Shown here one piece after another: positions 32,199 to 43,776 of a stretch of DNA of 64,000 nucleotides. A program made the position numbers and the translations under genes. This DNA comes from Otatea glauca (taxonomy: Eukaryota > Streptophyta > Magnoliopsida > Poales > Poaceae), in NCBI GenBank assembly GCA_036346275.1, contig CM070711.1, positions 65,387,078 to 65,451,077 of the forward strand, given 5' to 3'. Position 1 is the stretch's first letter, and every line of letters starts with the position of its first letter. Below the pieces are notes generated by a model. That model did not search any database. It was not told where the DNA came from and saw only the letters and a list, made by a program, of their open reading frames with translations.

Positions 32199-35100
32199 AT
32201 GGAGGGGCCCGGCAAAGATGGCAACCCTTTGAAGAATTACCGGATTGGCAAGACCCTGGGGATTGGCGCGTTTGGGAAGGTGAAGATTGCGGAGCATATA
32301 AACACTGGCCACAAGGTGGCGATCAAGATCCTCAACCGTCGCAAAATCAAAATCATGGAGATGGAAGAGAAAGGTTGGTAATTTGGTTTGTCCTGTTGAG
32401 CTTATTGAGTGAGTGTAGAGTTTACTGTTCTGTATATATATATGCACAAATTCTCCACAGCCATTCCATGTTAATCAGGTTTTCAGGGGATGTCCAAGTA
32501 TCTAGTATGTGTCAGGATAGTATGTTTCTCTTCTAGTAATTGAAGTTCTCATAAGTTAAAATTTGGCATGATACTATTCTTCTATTAACATATACATAAT
32601 AGACAGTTGTTTTTTTTTTATCTTTACATTGATCTAAGAAATTATTGTTGACATGAGCAAGCAGGCCAACCATGTGCATGCTGTTGATTGTCGATGTCGT
32701 ATAAGAGTTGGTAAAAAATATTTAAATTTAAAATACTTAAGTATCAAGCAAAGCAGATGCGCCCATTGTGATTTTGATTATTTAACTATCATTCTACATC
32801 ATCTTTTACTTTATCATCTGTAAGGATGTATTTGCATATTTCTTTCATTTGTAATATTGACCGGGATAAATAGTTAAGATGCATGCAACCTTGAGCATGT
32901 TTTGCACTCCACCAATTATCTCTTACCTTCCACTTCTCTTTGTATCTTATTTAGTTGTTTGGTCTTAAGATGAAGCACTCCAGTTGAAGGTTTTGCATTT
33001 TTTTGCAGTGAAAAGAGAGATCAAGATATTGAGGTTATTCATGCATCCACATATCATCCGCCTTTATGAGGTGATAGATACACCAGCTGATATTTATGTG
33101 GTTATGGAGTATGTGAAGTCTGGCGAATTGTTTGATTACATTGTTGAGAAAGGTAGACTGCAAGAGGAAGAAGCTCGCCACTTTTTTCAACAGGTGAGCT
33201 CTCTGTTATTGGCCCAAGCCCTTTATTCTGAAGATTGTGTTCAACATCCTAGCCTCTAGAATTTATGTTAATCTATTTACTCTTGTGTTTATCATTTCTG
33301 TCCATGATATATTGACAATGGCATGACAACTATAGTTTGGTAGAAAACTGCAGATCCAGTAAGGAACCTTATCATTTTCCACTCAGGCCCTTGAATGTGA
33401 TAGAGAGTACTTTTTTGGTGTACAGATCATATCTGGTGTTGAATATTGCCATAGAAACATGGTGGTGCATCGTGATCTAAAGCCAGAGAACCTTCTATTG
33501 GATTCTAAATGTGATGTTAAGATTGCAGACTTTGGCTTAAGTAATGTTATGCGTGATGGCCACTTTCTTAAAACAAGTTGCGGCAGCCCAAATTATGCAG
33601 CTCCTGAGGTATACATCCTTGAACTATTTGCAGATAGAAAGGAGTGCATTCCATCAATGTAGCTGCCTTCCCAGTCTCTTTGCTGTCACACTTTATAATA
33701 TATATTTTTTTATTTAGGTGATATCTGGTAAACTATATGCTGGGCCTGAAGTTGATGTGTGGAGCTGTGGTGTTATTCTTTATGCTCTTCTATGCGGTAC
33801 TCTTCCATTTGATGATGAGAACATACCAAACCTTTTTAAGAAAATAAAGGTCAGCAAATATCTGTAGAGTTTGCATTAGAACAGTGAATTGTTATTTGCT
33901 TCTACTGATGTAGAGCTCATTATCTATTTTGTCGTTTTAGGGTGGAATATATACCCTTCCCAGTCATTTATCAGGTTCAGCAAGGGATTTGATTCCGAGA
34001 ATGCTAGTTGTCGATCCTATGAAGAGGATCACCATTCGTGAAATCCGTGAACATCCATGGTTCGAAGCTCAACTCCCACGCTATTTGGCTGTGCCTCCTC
34101 CGGATACTGCACAACAAGTTAAAAAGGTATAATTTGCGCTCTGCATTGTTTCCTACAAAATGATGCTTTGTATTATTTTCACTGTTGACTCAGCTGAGCT
34201 ATTTTTATAATGGTGTTTCTTTGGGTGGTAGTTGTGCTAAGTATCCCCCTTGACTCTTTAGGCCGTTACGACATTGCTGTATTTTCGATATCTTTTTCCT
34301 TTTTTTTTTCTTGGTATTAGCTTGCTTAATTTGATTAGTTGGATAAGATGTGGCCAACATTTCTCTTTATGTTTTCTGTTATATTTTTTGTTGTTTTCTG
34401 TGGTTATATGTATGGCAGTTTTCGGTGTTATGTGATGCTATGCATGCAAGTGCTCACTGTGCCTGTTTTGATGGCTATTTGGGAATGGAATCAATTTTGC
34501 AATCCTGGGTGCCCATATGGGAGACTGGGAGGCTTTTTGGTCATGTATTTCTTCATTTAAATCTTTTAGATAATGAATTGGACTCGCTTCCTGTTTTTTA
34601 GATTGATGAAGAAACTCTTGGTAAAGTTATTAGTTTGGGGTTCAACAAGAACCAGTTGGTGGAATCAATTCAAAATAGATTGCAAAATGAGGTACTCCTT
34701 TTTCACTCTGCTGTTTGCATATACCTTCTGTTACTGTAATGATATGTGGCTGATTTATCTGTGCAGGCTACTGTTGCATATTATTTAATTTTGGACAATA
34801 GGCATCGCACAACCAGTGGCTATCTTGGAGCTGAGTATGAAGAAGCTATGGTGAGTTACTGAGCTCTGTTTTCTGTATCGCAACATTGTCCATCCTACTT
34901 TGCTAGGCTGAGCGCTGCATGTGTTGCTTTTTTTATGGTAATTTAAAGCCATACGAATTTTCTGTTTTTATTCCTTTGGCATCAAGGACTCCTCATTCTC
35001 TCGCATAATTCCAAGCGAAACACAAAGTTCAGTACATGGAATTCGGCAACAATTATATATGGAATCTCCAGTTGGTTTGAGGCCACATTTTCCAGCTGAG

Positions 35101-36259
35101 AGGAAATGGGCTCTTGGACTTCAGGTAATTCGATTTTAGGTTGCCTCTGTTATTTTTGTTAAGCTCTTGCTTCTTCCATTTTAATCAGCATTTTTGTATT
35201 TATTTGGACAGTCTCGTGCACATCCAAGAGAAATAATGACTGAAGTGCTCAAAGCTCTGCAAGAACTGAATGTCTATTGGAAAAAGATTGGACACTATAA
35301 CATGAAATGTAGATGGACTCCTGGCTTTCCTGGTCAAGAGAATATGATTCATAACAATCATAACTTCAGTGCAGAGCCTATTGAAACCGATATCCTGGGG
35401 GACAAGTCAAATTTAATTAAGTTTGAAATTCAGGTAATTTGCAATCCTTTCCCTTGTGCTTCCATTAAAATTAAAAGTAATACTGATTTAAGTGTTGATA
35501 GAAGTATGGTCATGTCATGCCTGGCTACTTCTGAGCGTCTTTATATCTGACGTTTAAACTGTGTAGGAACCTTGTTAGTTTTTATGTAATAGTGCCAATC
35601 TGGATTGTACACTGGCAGCCCCTTGCATTTTCGTGGCCCTGTATACTCAGGATTTTAACTGTTCACGTATCCAGATAGCCCGTTATTTAAATGATGGGAT
35701 GGGCATGCATCTTGTACAATTGGAATCGTACTTCTCATTGTTCATATTACATGCATTCTTCCCATTTCCATACAGGTCTTAAGAAGATCCTCTTAATGCT
35801 GACATATCTCCCCTCATTGCATATTTATAGTTGTCAATCTTATAAATATTGAATCGTAATTCTCTTTATTCATATCACACCGCACTCTGTTTCCATATGT
35901 CTTCTCCTTTGGCTGTGCACTTGATGATGATGCCAAAGGGCCTCCACTCAGACGCAGCTTTACACATTCATGATTCTTACAGCAATTGGAATTGCATTCT
36001 CTATTTATTCGTATTGCATGCTCTGTATTTCTGATGGTGCAATTTGCAATTGGAATCGCATTCTCTATTTATTCGTATTTCATGCTTCCTTGTTTCTGTA
36101 TTTCTGATGGTGCAATTGATACTGAATGGCCACCTTTCGATGCAGCTTTACAAAACAAGAGACGAGAAATACCTCCTCGACTTGCAAAGGGTCAGTGGAC
36201 CACAGCTTCTCTTTCTGGATCTATGCGCGGCTTTTCTAGCTCAGCTGAGAGTCCTTTGA
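32199..36259 (+). CDS. SnRK1: SnRK1 protein kinase catalytic alpha subunit (cereal SnRK1b/OSK type), 10 exons
   Basis: SNF1/AMPK-related Ser/Thr kinase that senses low energy and phosphorylates metabolic enzymes and regulators in cytosol and nucleus, working with beta and betagamma subunits. Exons: 32199-32373, 33009-33193, 33426-33608, 33718-33849, 33941-34126, 34602-34691, 34767-34850, 34987-35124, 35212-35433, 36146-36259; all introns GT-AG and frames join, giving 502 aa, the normal length. Kinase domain about 15-270: glycine loop IGAFGKV, VAIK lysine 43, HRDLKPEN at 135, DFG at 155, activation-loop Thr 170 in LKTSCGSPNYAAPE. UBA domain about 288-331 (IDEETLGKVISLGFN). C-terminal regulatory domain to QLLFLDLCAAFLAQLRVL. 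All catalytic residues are present, so the gene looks functional. The last intron (35434-36145) holds a 64-bp duplication and a second acceptor-like copy of the last exon's start. Confidence 0.95.
35939..36118 (+). repeat. 64-bp duplication and decoy acceptor in the last SnRK1 intron
   Basis: GCAATTGGAATTGCATTCTC (35982) and GCAATTGGAATCGCATTCTC (36046) start two copies of a 64-70-bp unit, each ending TTTCTGATGGTGCAATT. A third, weaker copy lies near 35849. At 35939, GGCCTCCACTCAGACGCAGC followed by TTTACAC resembles the true exon-10 boundary GGCCACCTTTCGATGCAGC followed by TTTACAA (36127), so part of the acceptor and exon start also appears duplicated. Confidence 0.7.
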
Positions 36260-36827
36260 TTCCAATACGCCGGTTTTCCAGCAGTTGCATTCCTTGCGGT
36301 TCACTGGAGGAATATTGAATCACACTCACTAGATGTAAATAGTAAGCTTACTCCAGTAGATGGAATTTCTGGAGTATGTAGATATGCGTATCTGTCGGTT
36401 CTTATTTCGACGGCTATATGCTGAACCTGAACCAGACCTGGGCGAGCAAGAAGCTATTGCCCTCAGGTTCTTTCCGGCTGGCGTCAAAGTCTCTAGGATC
36501 TAGTAGGATCCATCCTATATTGCCCCTTTGGGGTGTACTTTTTACTTGCAAGTAATTTTACTGGTCTGATGTCTCCGTCTACATGAATAATTTTGGCTAC
36601 TGCAATGATCAATGGAAGCTGAGCTGTTGACGGATCACAGCCTTACAGGTGATCGTTTTTCAAGTTACTCAAAAAAAATTGTTTATTTCTGTTTAAAAAC
36701 TCGGTTCATACTCATTTGAGGTAAAGCAGATGACTTTCCTGTCCAATCACTTTGGCATCCATTGAGATTGGATTAGTTTGGCGCAGCAATTATCCCTCGG
36801 ATCGGTTGCAGCACGACACGTCCGATA
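36260..36827 (+). other. SnRK1 3' untranslated region and spacer
   Basis: Follows the TGA at 36257-36259. AT-rich with no further gene. I do not see a canonical AATAAA close to the stop; AATAATTTTGG (about 36585) is a possible variant signal. Confidence 0.35.
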
Positions 36828-36830
36828 TAA

Positions 36831-37060
36831 GGGGTGTTTGGCATAGTTTCAGCTCCATCAAAATCCGTAGAGGTGGTGGAGTAGGTTATTTTTAGCTCTA
36901 GAAATTTATGGAACTGAAGTTATGGGTACATTAAGAGCATTTAGGTGAATCATCTTGTTTATATTTTAGACTAAAAATATAAACTTAATTCATTTTATTT
37001 TAATCTATAAACTTCAAATCTAAGGTAGAGCTAAGATCTAGAGCTCTGTCAAACCGGACC
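36831..37060. mobile_element. Tourist-type MITE (PIF/Harbinger), 230 bp
   Basis: It begins GGGGTGTTTGGCA and ends TGTCAAACCGGACC, flanked by TAA on both sides (36828-36830 and 37061-37063), the 3-bp TSD of PIF/Harbinger elements. Subterminal AGCTCCA / AGAGCTCTG motifs also pair. No coding sequence. Confidence 0.78.
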
Positions 37061-37375
37061 TAAGTATTCGTTCTCTTTCGAGTGTCAGAATCAAATTCTG
37101 AAGAATACAATTGGGCAGTAACCATGTAGTGTCGATTAGATGCGCGGAATTGCTGTGCAAATCCAAGCGTGCGAAATTTTGACACCACGGCCTCAATATG
37201 CGGCTCGTCTACCACTCAGAATTCAGAACAAGCTTGATGTTGATGAATCAGCTAGAAGTTTTCTTATATCTTTGAAAGCTCACCTATTCATCGTCACAAA
37301 ATCTCGGCTCAAATTAGGAATTGTTCGTGTCATCGCCGTCACGTTAGCATCAGGATTCAGGCATCTAGATTCTAG

Positions 37376-38432
37376 CAGGGATTCAAATTTCGTCGAACTT
37401 CGGGCCCTACAAGATCTAAATTACCGGCCAGTTTTTTTAAAAAAAATACTACATTACTTTCATTTTTTCGTCGAAATTTCGCCCAAATTGAGCAAAATTT
37501 CATGAAAAAAAATCCGGATTTTGCATTTTTATAGCCGTATTTGACTTCAATTACATCAATAAACCATAAGAAAGTGATCTTTCATGATAATTAGTTGAAA
37601 AACGTATTTTTTAAAGACATTTTAAAATTTTGGCAGAAACACTGTTGAAATTTTATAAAATTCTATAAGCTTGATAATGATCTGACAAATTTATGGTACT
37701 ATATTAGTAGCGTATGATCATACGTAAAATTTTTGAAAATAATTTAACTTCATTTGTTATCTCTAAAAATTCAAAAATAAAATGAACATAATTGGGACAG
37801 TAACCTTGTCAGAATTTTATAAATTTTCTTCAGTGTGGTAATCATCTCAAAATTTTATAGAAACATTAACGATACATCAGGACCATCCAATTTTTTTTTA
37901 AAAAAAATCTAACGTGATTTGAACCATTTTCTATTTTGTTCAAGTTTGCCAGTAAGGTTTTTAACAAGACAGTAGCAATGTTCGAGTTTTCCAAAAATTC
38001 ATAATGCTTGATCATCGTCTGAAAATTTTCTGGGTATATTATTAATGCATCATAATCATGCACAAAAAATTTCATATATTTCTAACGTGGGTTGTCCTAT
38101 TTTTCAATCACTTCAAAATCGTCGATCAGCGTTTTATATCAATATTTAAATTTTTAAAAATTCTATAAACTTCATAATTATATGAAATTTTTATAGCAAT
38201 ATCACAAATATGTCAGGACTCTAAAAAAAATTCAAAAATTTTCATCATCGTTTAACCTACTTTTCAGCCAGTGCAAAACCACCGAAATTTCGAGAAAACC
38301 CACCGAATTTCGGATTTTTTCCGGTTTAAAACGGATCAATTTTGAATTTTGGTTTTTCAATTTCGACCGAGAGCGAAATTTAGGATTTCGATGCCAGGCG
38401 AAATTTAAACCTAAAACAAAATTTGAATCCTG
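37376..38432. mobile_element. hAT-family non-autonomous element, 1.06 kb
   Basis: The ends are CAGGGATTCAAATTTCG and CAAAATTTGAATCCTG, an inverted repeat of about 16 bp. ATTCTAG flanks both ends (37369-37375 and 38433-38439), 7 bp of the expected 8-bp TSD. The interior modules (for example GTCAGAATTTTATAAATTTT near 37807) are shared with the elements at 29776 and 44655. No coding sequence. Confidence 0.75.
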
Positions 38433-38737
38433 ATTCTAGCTCATTGACCATTGCGCAATGGCTATTACAATGTCGGAAATGACCAAGGTAGCGCGCAGGT
38501 GATTCCAATTACGATAAGCGAGCAAAATCGGTGCCATCTCTCTCTATTCTTGAGTTTTTGTTCACTTGAATACGATGATTCGCCACATTCCGATCAGATT
38601 TTACAGTAAAAATACACAACAATTATCAGCCAATCACACAGCACCAGAAAGTACAAGCTAGTCCCGGATCCGGTGAAAGATAGTACTAGTAGAATAGAGC
38701 GATCCGAGCAAAATGCAGAATAGCGGCGGCGGCGGCA

Positions 38738-39040
38738 TTATCTCCGGGCGTGGGCGGCGGCGGAGGGCGGGTCGCAGGAGAAGACCTGGTGTGGGAGCCG
38801 CCACGCCTCGGCGGCCCCGAAGCACATGTCGTCGAGCGCCTCGCTGCGGCACCACCGGCACCTGCTCCCGCCGCCGCTCGACACGCACTCGCCCCGCGTC
38901 GCCAGATCCGGGCACTCCGCCTCCGCCGGGCCTGACCCACCACCTTTCCCCTTGCCCGCCGCAGCAGCCACCGACGCGGCCGCCGCGCAGACCAGGAGCA
39001 GCGCGAGCAGGAGCAGCGCCGCGGATCTGGCCTTGGCCAT
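38738..39040 (-). CDS. Small secreted cysteine-containing protein, 100 aa
   Basis: A single-exon minus-strand frame from ATG at 39040. Residues 1-27 form a clear signal peptide: basic start MAKARS, then a Leu/Ala core (LLLLALLLVCAAAASVAAAA). The mature part has a Gly/Lys-rich linker (GKGKGGGSG) and six cysteines in ECPDL, GECVS, SRCRWC, DDMCFG and FSCD, enough for three disulfides, resembling a PSI-like or other compact fold. The C-terminus is Ala/His/Arg-rich. I do not recognise a named family. Frames on the other strand are shadows caused by high GC. Upstream (39041-39270) has no obvious TATA box. Confidence 0.7.
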   Translation of the reverse strand: MAKARSAALLLLALLLVCAAAASVAAAAGKGKGGGSGPAEAECPDLATRGECVSSGGGSRCRWCRSEALDDMCFGAAEAWRLPHQVFSCDPPSAAAHARR

Positions 39041-39857
39041 GAGGCGAGAATCGAGATTGTTTTGGCTCGGACGATAACGTCAGGGGTCAGACGGGAGTCT
39101 AGAATGTGTGGACAGCGACGCAGCTGCGCGTGGCCCGGGTGGGCAAGGTAAAGAAGAAGTTGACGCCCCTTCTGCTCCAGAATCGGGCCGGTCTCGACAC
39201 ATGGGCATCTGGGACGGCCCAACATGCAGAGCGGCGATCACGTCCGTTTTTTTTCCCCTGCCAATAGTTTCTCAAAGAATAACATTATCCCACACCATTT
39301 CTTTGCTCTTTTAAAACCTACTAGTGTTGTATGATATGTCCTTCGTATTCTCAACCTCCACACATCTCTCCTCGTATCTTTCTTTCACCCCTACAAAAAA
39401 TAAACAAATTAACTGCTAAAAAATATAATACTTATCATAACAATCTCTCTTCCCTTCCTTCATAGTGTGCGGCACTGGTGGCGAAGTAGGGCGTGGTGTA
39501 AACCAAACTTGACAGCAGAGGTATTGTGTGGGTCGAGATGGAACTCGGCCAGGGACTAAAGCAGAGCGTAAAGCATGACGCAAGCTAAGACTAGCGATAG
39601 CAGATTAATATGCTAGTTAGTATTATTCTTATCTATAGTAAAGCATGGTCATTCGGATTATCAGAAAAGGTTCAGCATCAGCGATTCAGTTGGAGCTCTT
39701 CCGTAAAAAAATTTTCTCTTCATTTTCCTCTAAAAAAATTAGATTCAGTTGGGGGCACTGGAAAATATTATTCAGCTGAATTGAACTGGACTCTGTGAGG
39801 AGCTGCAGCTTCCTTGGCGAGGGCCCAAAGAAAGGGAAGGTCCAACTTTACAGCGAC
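39041..39857. other. Intergenic, no gene recognised
   Basis: Mostly AT-rich between two minus-strand genes. It should hold the promoter of the small secreted protein (right of 39040) and the 3' end of the aminotransferase-like gene (left of 39858). No element with clear inverted repeats was seen. Confidence 0.4.
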
Positions 39858-41982
39858 TCACATGGCGAAGTAAATTAGCTGTGGGTCGATACCCTTGGGA
39901 ATGTGCCTAACAGGAGGAGAGTCATTCAGACCAGTGCTAGCGGTGGTAGGCAAGGAGTCGACCAGGCTCCTAGCAAATGCCATGTAGCTCTGGTACTCGC
40001 ACTCTGCTTTGACTCGTCCAGCAGGAGGAGCGGCAGAGGTGTTTGGCAAGACGCGGCCGCAGCTGTGGTCGTACTGCCAGTCGCCGGTTTTCCAGTCGAA
40101 GATGTAGATCGGCAGAAACCGGTGGCCGAAACCGGCCACGAAGTCTATGGCTTCCAGCACGAACTCGGCCTCCTGCATCGACGTGTAGTAGGCGAGGCTG
40201 ACGCGTGTCCACCCAGGTCGCACTCCGTGATAGCCCTGCATTGATCGATCACAATCCACCATCGATCCGGATGATCCGACGCAGCAAACTACGTCGGAGA
40301 AAAAAGAGTACGAGAGATGGAATTGGAATTGGTTTGGGTTACCATCTGGACGGCGGATTTGATGGCTTTTGCTCGTGCCGGAGTGATGCCGAGGAGCCGG
40401 TGGCCGTAGGGCCCGGCGCAGACGCAGCCCCCGCGCGCCTGCACGCCGAACAGGTCGTTCAGCAGCTTGGTCACGAACCGGCAGTGCAGCTGCGGCCTCA
40501 CCCCCCGCTCGTTCTTGTTTCCGCGCCCGCGCGCTGGTTCCGAGTCATCAGAGCTGGAGTCGTGCGGAGGATACACCACGAAGGAGAGCACCGGGAGCCG
40601 GCGCGCGCTGCTGCCTGGATCGCCGCCGAGCAGCAGGCGCAGGTTCGGGTTGGCAGCCGCACGTATCAGGCGGAGAGCCAGGGCGAGCATGCGGTCCTCG
40701 CGCGCCTCGATGCACGCCTCCCCTACCCACTCCTTCACCCGGAACGCCAGCGCCGCCCGGACCTTTTGGATGATCGCCGGCGTGCCCGCGTCCTCGCGCT
40801 CCTCCGTGTCCTCGCAGTACACCGTGTCCCCGTAGGCACTGACGTAGAGGACGGTGCCCCCGCCGCTGGTGGACGGCGCGGTGCGGCGGAGGGCGTAGAG
40901 CCGGGACGTCATGGCCAGGATGCCCGGGCTACCAGGCCCCCCCAGGAACTTGTGCGGGCTCAGGAAGACGGCGTCGTAGCCGTCCGCCTCCCCGGACCTC
41001 AAGTCGACGGCGACGTAGGGCGCGCTGCACGCGAAGTCGAAGCAGGCGTAGGCGCCGTGCCGGTGCAGCAGGCTCGCCACCGCCCGCGTGTCGGTGCGCA
41101 GCCCGGTAACGTTGCTGCACGCCGAGAAGGAGCCCAGCATGGGCCGCCCCGCGCGCTCGGGCGCCGCGAGGGCCGCCTCCAGGGCGCCCAGGTCCAGGAC
41201 CCCGTCGTCCCGCCGCAGCCCGATCTCCACCACCTCCGCGAGGCTCTCCCGCCAGGTGAGCAGGTTGGAGTGGTGCTCGTACGGCCCCACGAAGACCACC
41301 CAACGGTCGGACGGCGGCAGGGCCTCCAGCGCCGCCGAGCGCAGCGTGGGAGGGACTGCCATGCCCGTCACCTCCTGGAGGCGCTTGATGGCGGCGGTGC
41401 AGCCCGTGCCGCAGAAGAGCAGCACGTCCTCCGGACCAGCTCCCAGACTGCGCTTCACGTACCGCGCCGCCTCCCCGGCCAGCTTGCTCGTGTGCAGGCC
41501 CACGTAGCTGTCCACCGTGTGAGTGTTCCCTGCTCCATCCACCGACACACGTAAATGTACACTCCATTAATTATATTCGCTGATAGATGCGTTGCATGGT
41601 AAACACTAGCACTGTAGATGAAAAAAAATTATTCATGGCGCACACCATAATAGGGAAGAACGTTGCGCTGCACGAACTCCTCGACAAACCGCAGGCAGCG
41701 GCCGGACGCCGTGTGGTCGGCGTACGTGATGCGGCGAGTGCCGAATGGCGACGCGAACTCCGCTTCCGCTCCGATGGTTTGTGACCTGAGCCACTCGAGC
41801 TTCCCGGCCGGGTCCTCCTCGGAGGCGTCGGCGTCCGTCTTATTCCTGGCGTCGTCACCGCCACCGAGCAAAAGATCTTCGAACAGGAGGCCATCAGAAT
41901 GCGCTGCTGCTGCAGGAGGCACAGTGCTAGTACAAATAGTACCAGCAGAAATGGGCACGGGCTGCACGACTAGAAGAGGCAT
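39858..41982 (-). CDS. Class-V aminotransferase / molybdenum-cofactor-sulfurase-like PLP protein, 3 exons
   Basis: Exons 41982-41646, 41529-40343 and 40235-39858 (minus) join in frame through GT-AG introns to 633 aa. The fold is PLP-dependent class V: YADHTASGR near residue 90, substrate-side HTVDSY, GTGCTAAI loop, ring-stacking His in YEHHSN (198-199), Asp in CFDFACSAP, and the PLP-binding Lys at about 306 in SPHKFLGGPGSPG. Related enzymes move sulfur from cysteine (NifS/SufS, the N-terminal half of molybdenum-cofactor sulfurase); there is no MOSC domain here, so it is not a full ABA3-type sulfurase and the substrate is unknown. A Ser/Asp/Arg-rich insert (SSSDDSEPARGRG) lies near residue 445. 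The start is the first ATG after a TATA box at 42090. I infer an active gene. Confidence 0.85.
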
Positions 41983-42089
41983 GGTGCTACTACCTAATTT
42001 CTGGATTGGGCTGGTACTGTAAATACTAGTCCCGACCGAAACGGAGAGCAAGAGATGGTTAACGAATGAATATATGTTGAGCAAGCACA

Positions 42090-42098
42090 CATATATAG
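42090..42098 (-). promoter_or_regulatory. TATA box of the aminotransferase-like gene
   Basis: On the minus strand CTCTATATATGTG lies about 110 bp before the ATG at 41982, a suitable distance for a start site near 42060. An in-frame upstream ATG at 42090 overlaps the TATA box and so is unlikely to be used. Confidence 0.6.
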
Positions 42099-42099
42099 A

Positions 42100-43776
42100 G
42101 CTAGATTATAGCTATCTGGTTCGATTTGATATAAATATATGGTTCTACGCATCCCATACAAAAGATGATCTGTGTGCCTCTTCCTGTGGAATTAGTTAAC
42201 TTCACACTTTGCTGTGTTCGACTCGATGATCTGAACGTAAGGTGCCTTGCCGTGGGAGAGGGAGCGACGAGTAAAACTAAGGAGTCAAATACCAGGGCAC
42301 CAGGCGTATGCAGTACGCGGTTGATCCATATTGCCGGCTGTGCACTCCCGCCCGTAGGAGCGAGCGAGCGAAACGGTGGGGGTATGTATATCGATCGGTG
42401 GGCTCGGTCGCCTCTGATTCTGGTTCGGGCTGAGTGGCCAAGCCGACGCGGTGTTGGCCGCGATTTTCTTTCTTCTTTTTTTAAAAAAAAAACAGCTTTA
42501 TTTTATAACCGCGCGGAAAGTGGGGTAGGGCATCAATCGCGGTAAGAGGCGGGTGATAACGATATAAGGCACTGTCGAGCCAGGACACAGTGGCAGAACC
42601 ACTCCACCATCTGCTGTTGCAATTTGGGTGCTGAGCACCTTGCTGCTGAGGCGGGGTGCCGGGGCAACAAGCCTGTGGTGGTCGCAGTCGATCGATCTCT
42701 TGTAAATTTAGTTCCCTCCCGCGTTACACAGGCTTGACAGGTGACACCTGTCAGAGCTTCCGCGGTCAAGGAGGGGACTAATTTTGCAATTGTACGCGCA
42801 AGAGGCCATATTAAAAAAATGTCAAGGGGGCCAATTAAGCCAAAGCTTCTCTATTTTGCTTCATACTATATCTCTGCCACATCATTATTTTGGTGAGTTA
42901 GAAGAAAGAGAGGAGAAAGAGAATATGCTTGATATCGAGCCATTTTAGAAAATTAAAATTGTAGTACCAAACTATTGTGCATTCATACAAAATTTGTGGG
43001 TCTATCTCCCTCCCTACTACATCACTCATTGGGAGCTTATTACTAATTAATTAATAGTGGAGCTCTCTAGTAACAAGCTTTAGTATTATCAAATCATTAG
43101 AGTGGTTGTTTCTAAAATTCTACCTAAACACTCTCACTCACTAGTAACAACGTTTAGTGGATTAGTGTGATAGTGTCAAACCACTAGAGGTGCCCTGAGG
43201 AGTGTTACGTCACTTGACCAATCAAAACAAACCATGTCATTGCGCCAATGCAAATGCCTTAGCTTGTCTCCCCGCTAGATACGGGCCACTGGATCGAATA
43301 AAACAAATTGTCGGCAACTCCTGTCAAAAAGATCGAAGACTTCTTTTCTGCGGCAGCTTCCAACTTCAGGGTGGGCCGGCTGAGATGCGGGCATCCGGTC
43401 GGCCCATCATGTAGCCCAGTCTCGAGATGATCACATGCCGGCATTGCGACGGGAGTTTCTCAAAGAACTTGGAGACCGGTAATATATCTAGCCTACCTTA
43501 GAGTAAATTTTATAAAAAAATTACAAAATTTTTGTAAGAATCTGTATAAATCATTATTCTCGGAGAGATTCCGTTAGCTCCGCCGCCGAGCGCCATGCGA
43601 CGTTTTCCACTGTGATTTCTACAGTACCCAGCTACATAGACTCATATATTCATTGCCCATCACACTTCACACCCAGCAGGCCAGCACTTAACTCACTTGG
43701 CCGAAGCCTTGCCATGCGTGCATGAGTTCTCAGGTTTGAATCCCCTCAAAACCGATTTTTTGCATCGAATCCACTT
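42100..43776. other. Intergenic, no gene recognised
   Basis: Promoter side of the aminotransferase-like gene, then GC-rich spacer (42550-42760) and AT-rich DNA. Around 43050-43200 there are MITE-like phrases (ACTAGTAACAA, TCAAACCACTAGAGGTGCCC), but I could not pair two ends. No supported coding frame. Confidence 0.4.

Noticed and set aside
38686..39225. Minus-strand frame of 179 codons overlapping the small secreted protein
   Set aside because: Low-complexity Arg/Ala/Pro translation in a GC-rich stretch. The alternative frame has a proper signal peptide and six cysteines.
40205..41554. Long plus-strand open frame of 449 codons
   Set aside because: It is the antisense of the GC-rich second exon of the PLP enzyme gene. 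The minus strand has a conserved active site, splice sites and a TATA box; the plus frame has no recognisable domain.
43256..43760. tRNA-like phrase GGTTTGAATCCCC
   Set aside because: It resembles a T-arm, but no acceptor stem, D-arm or anticodon arm could be built around it.
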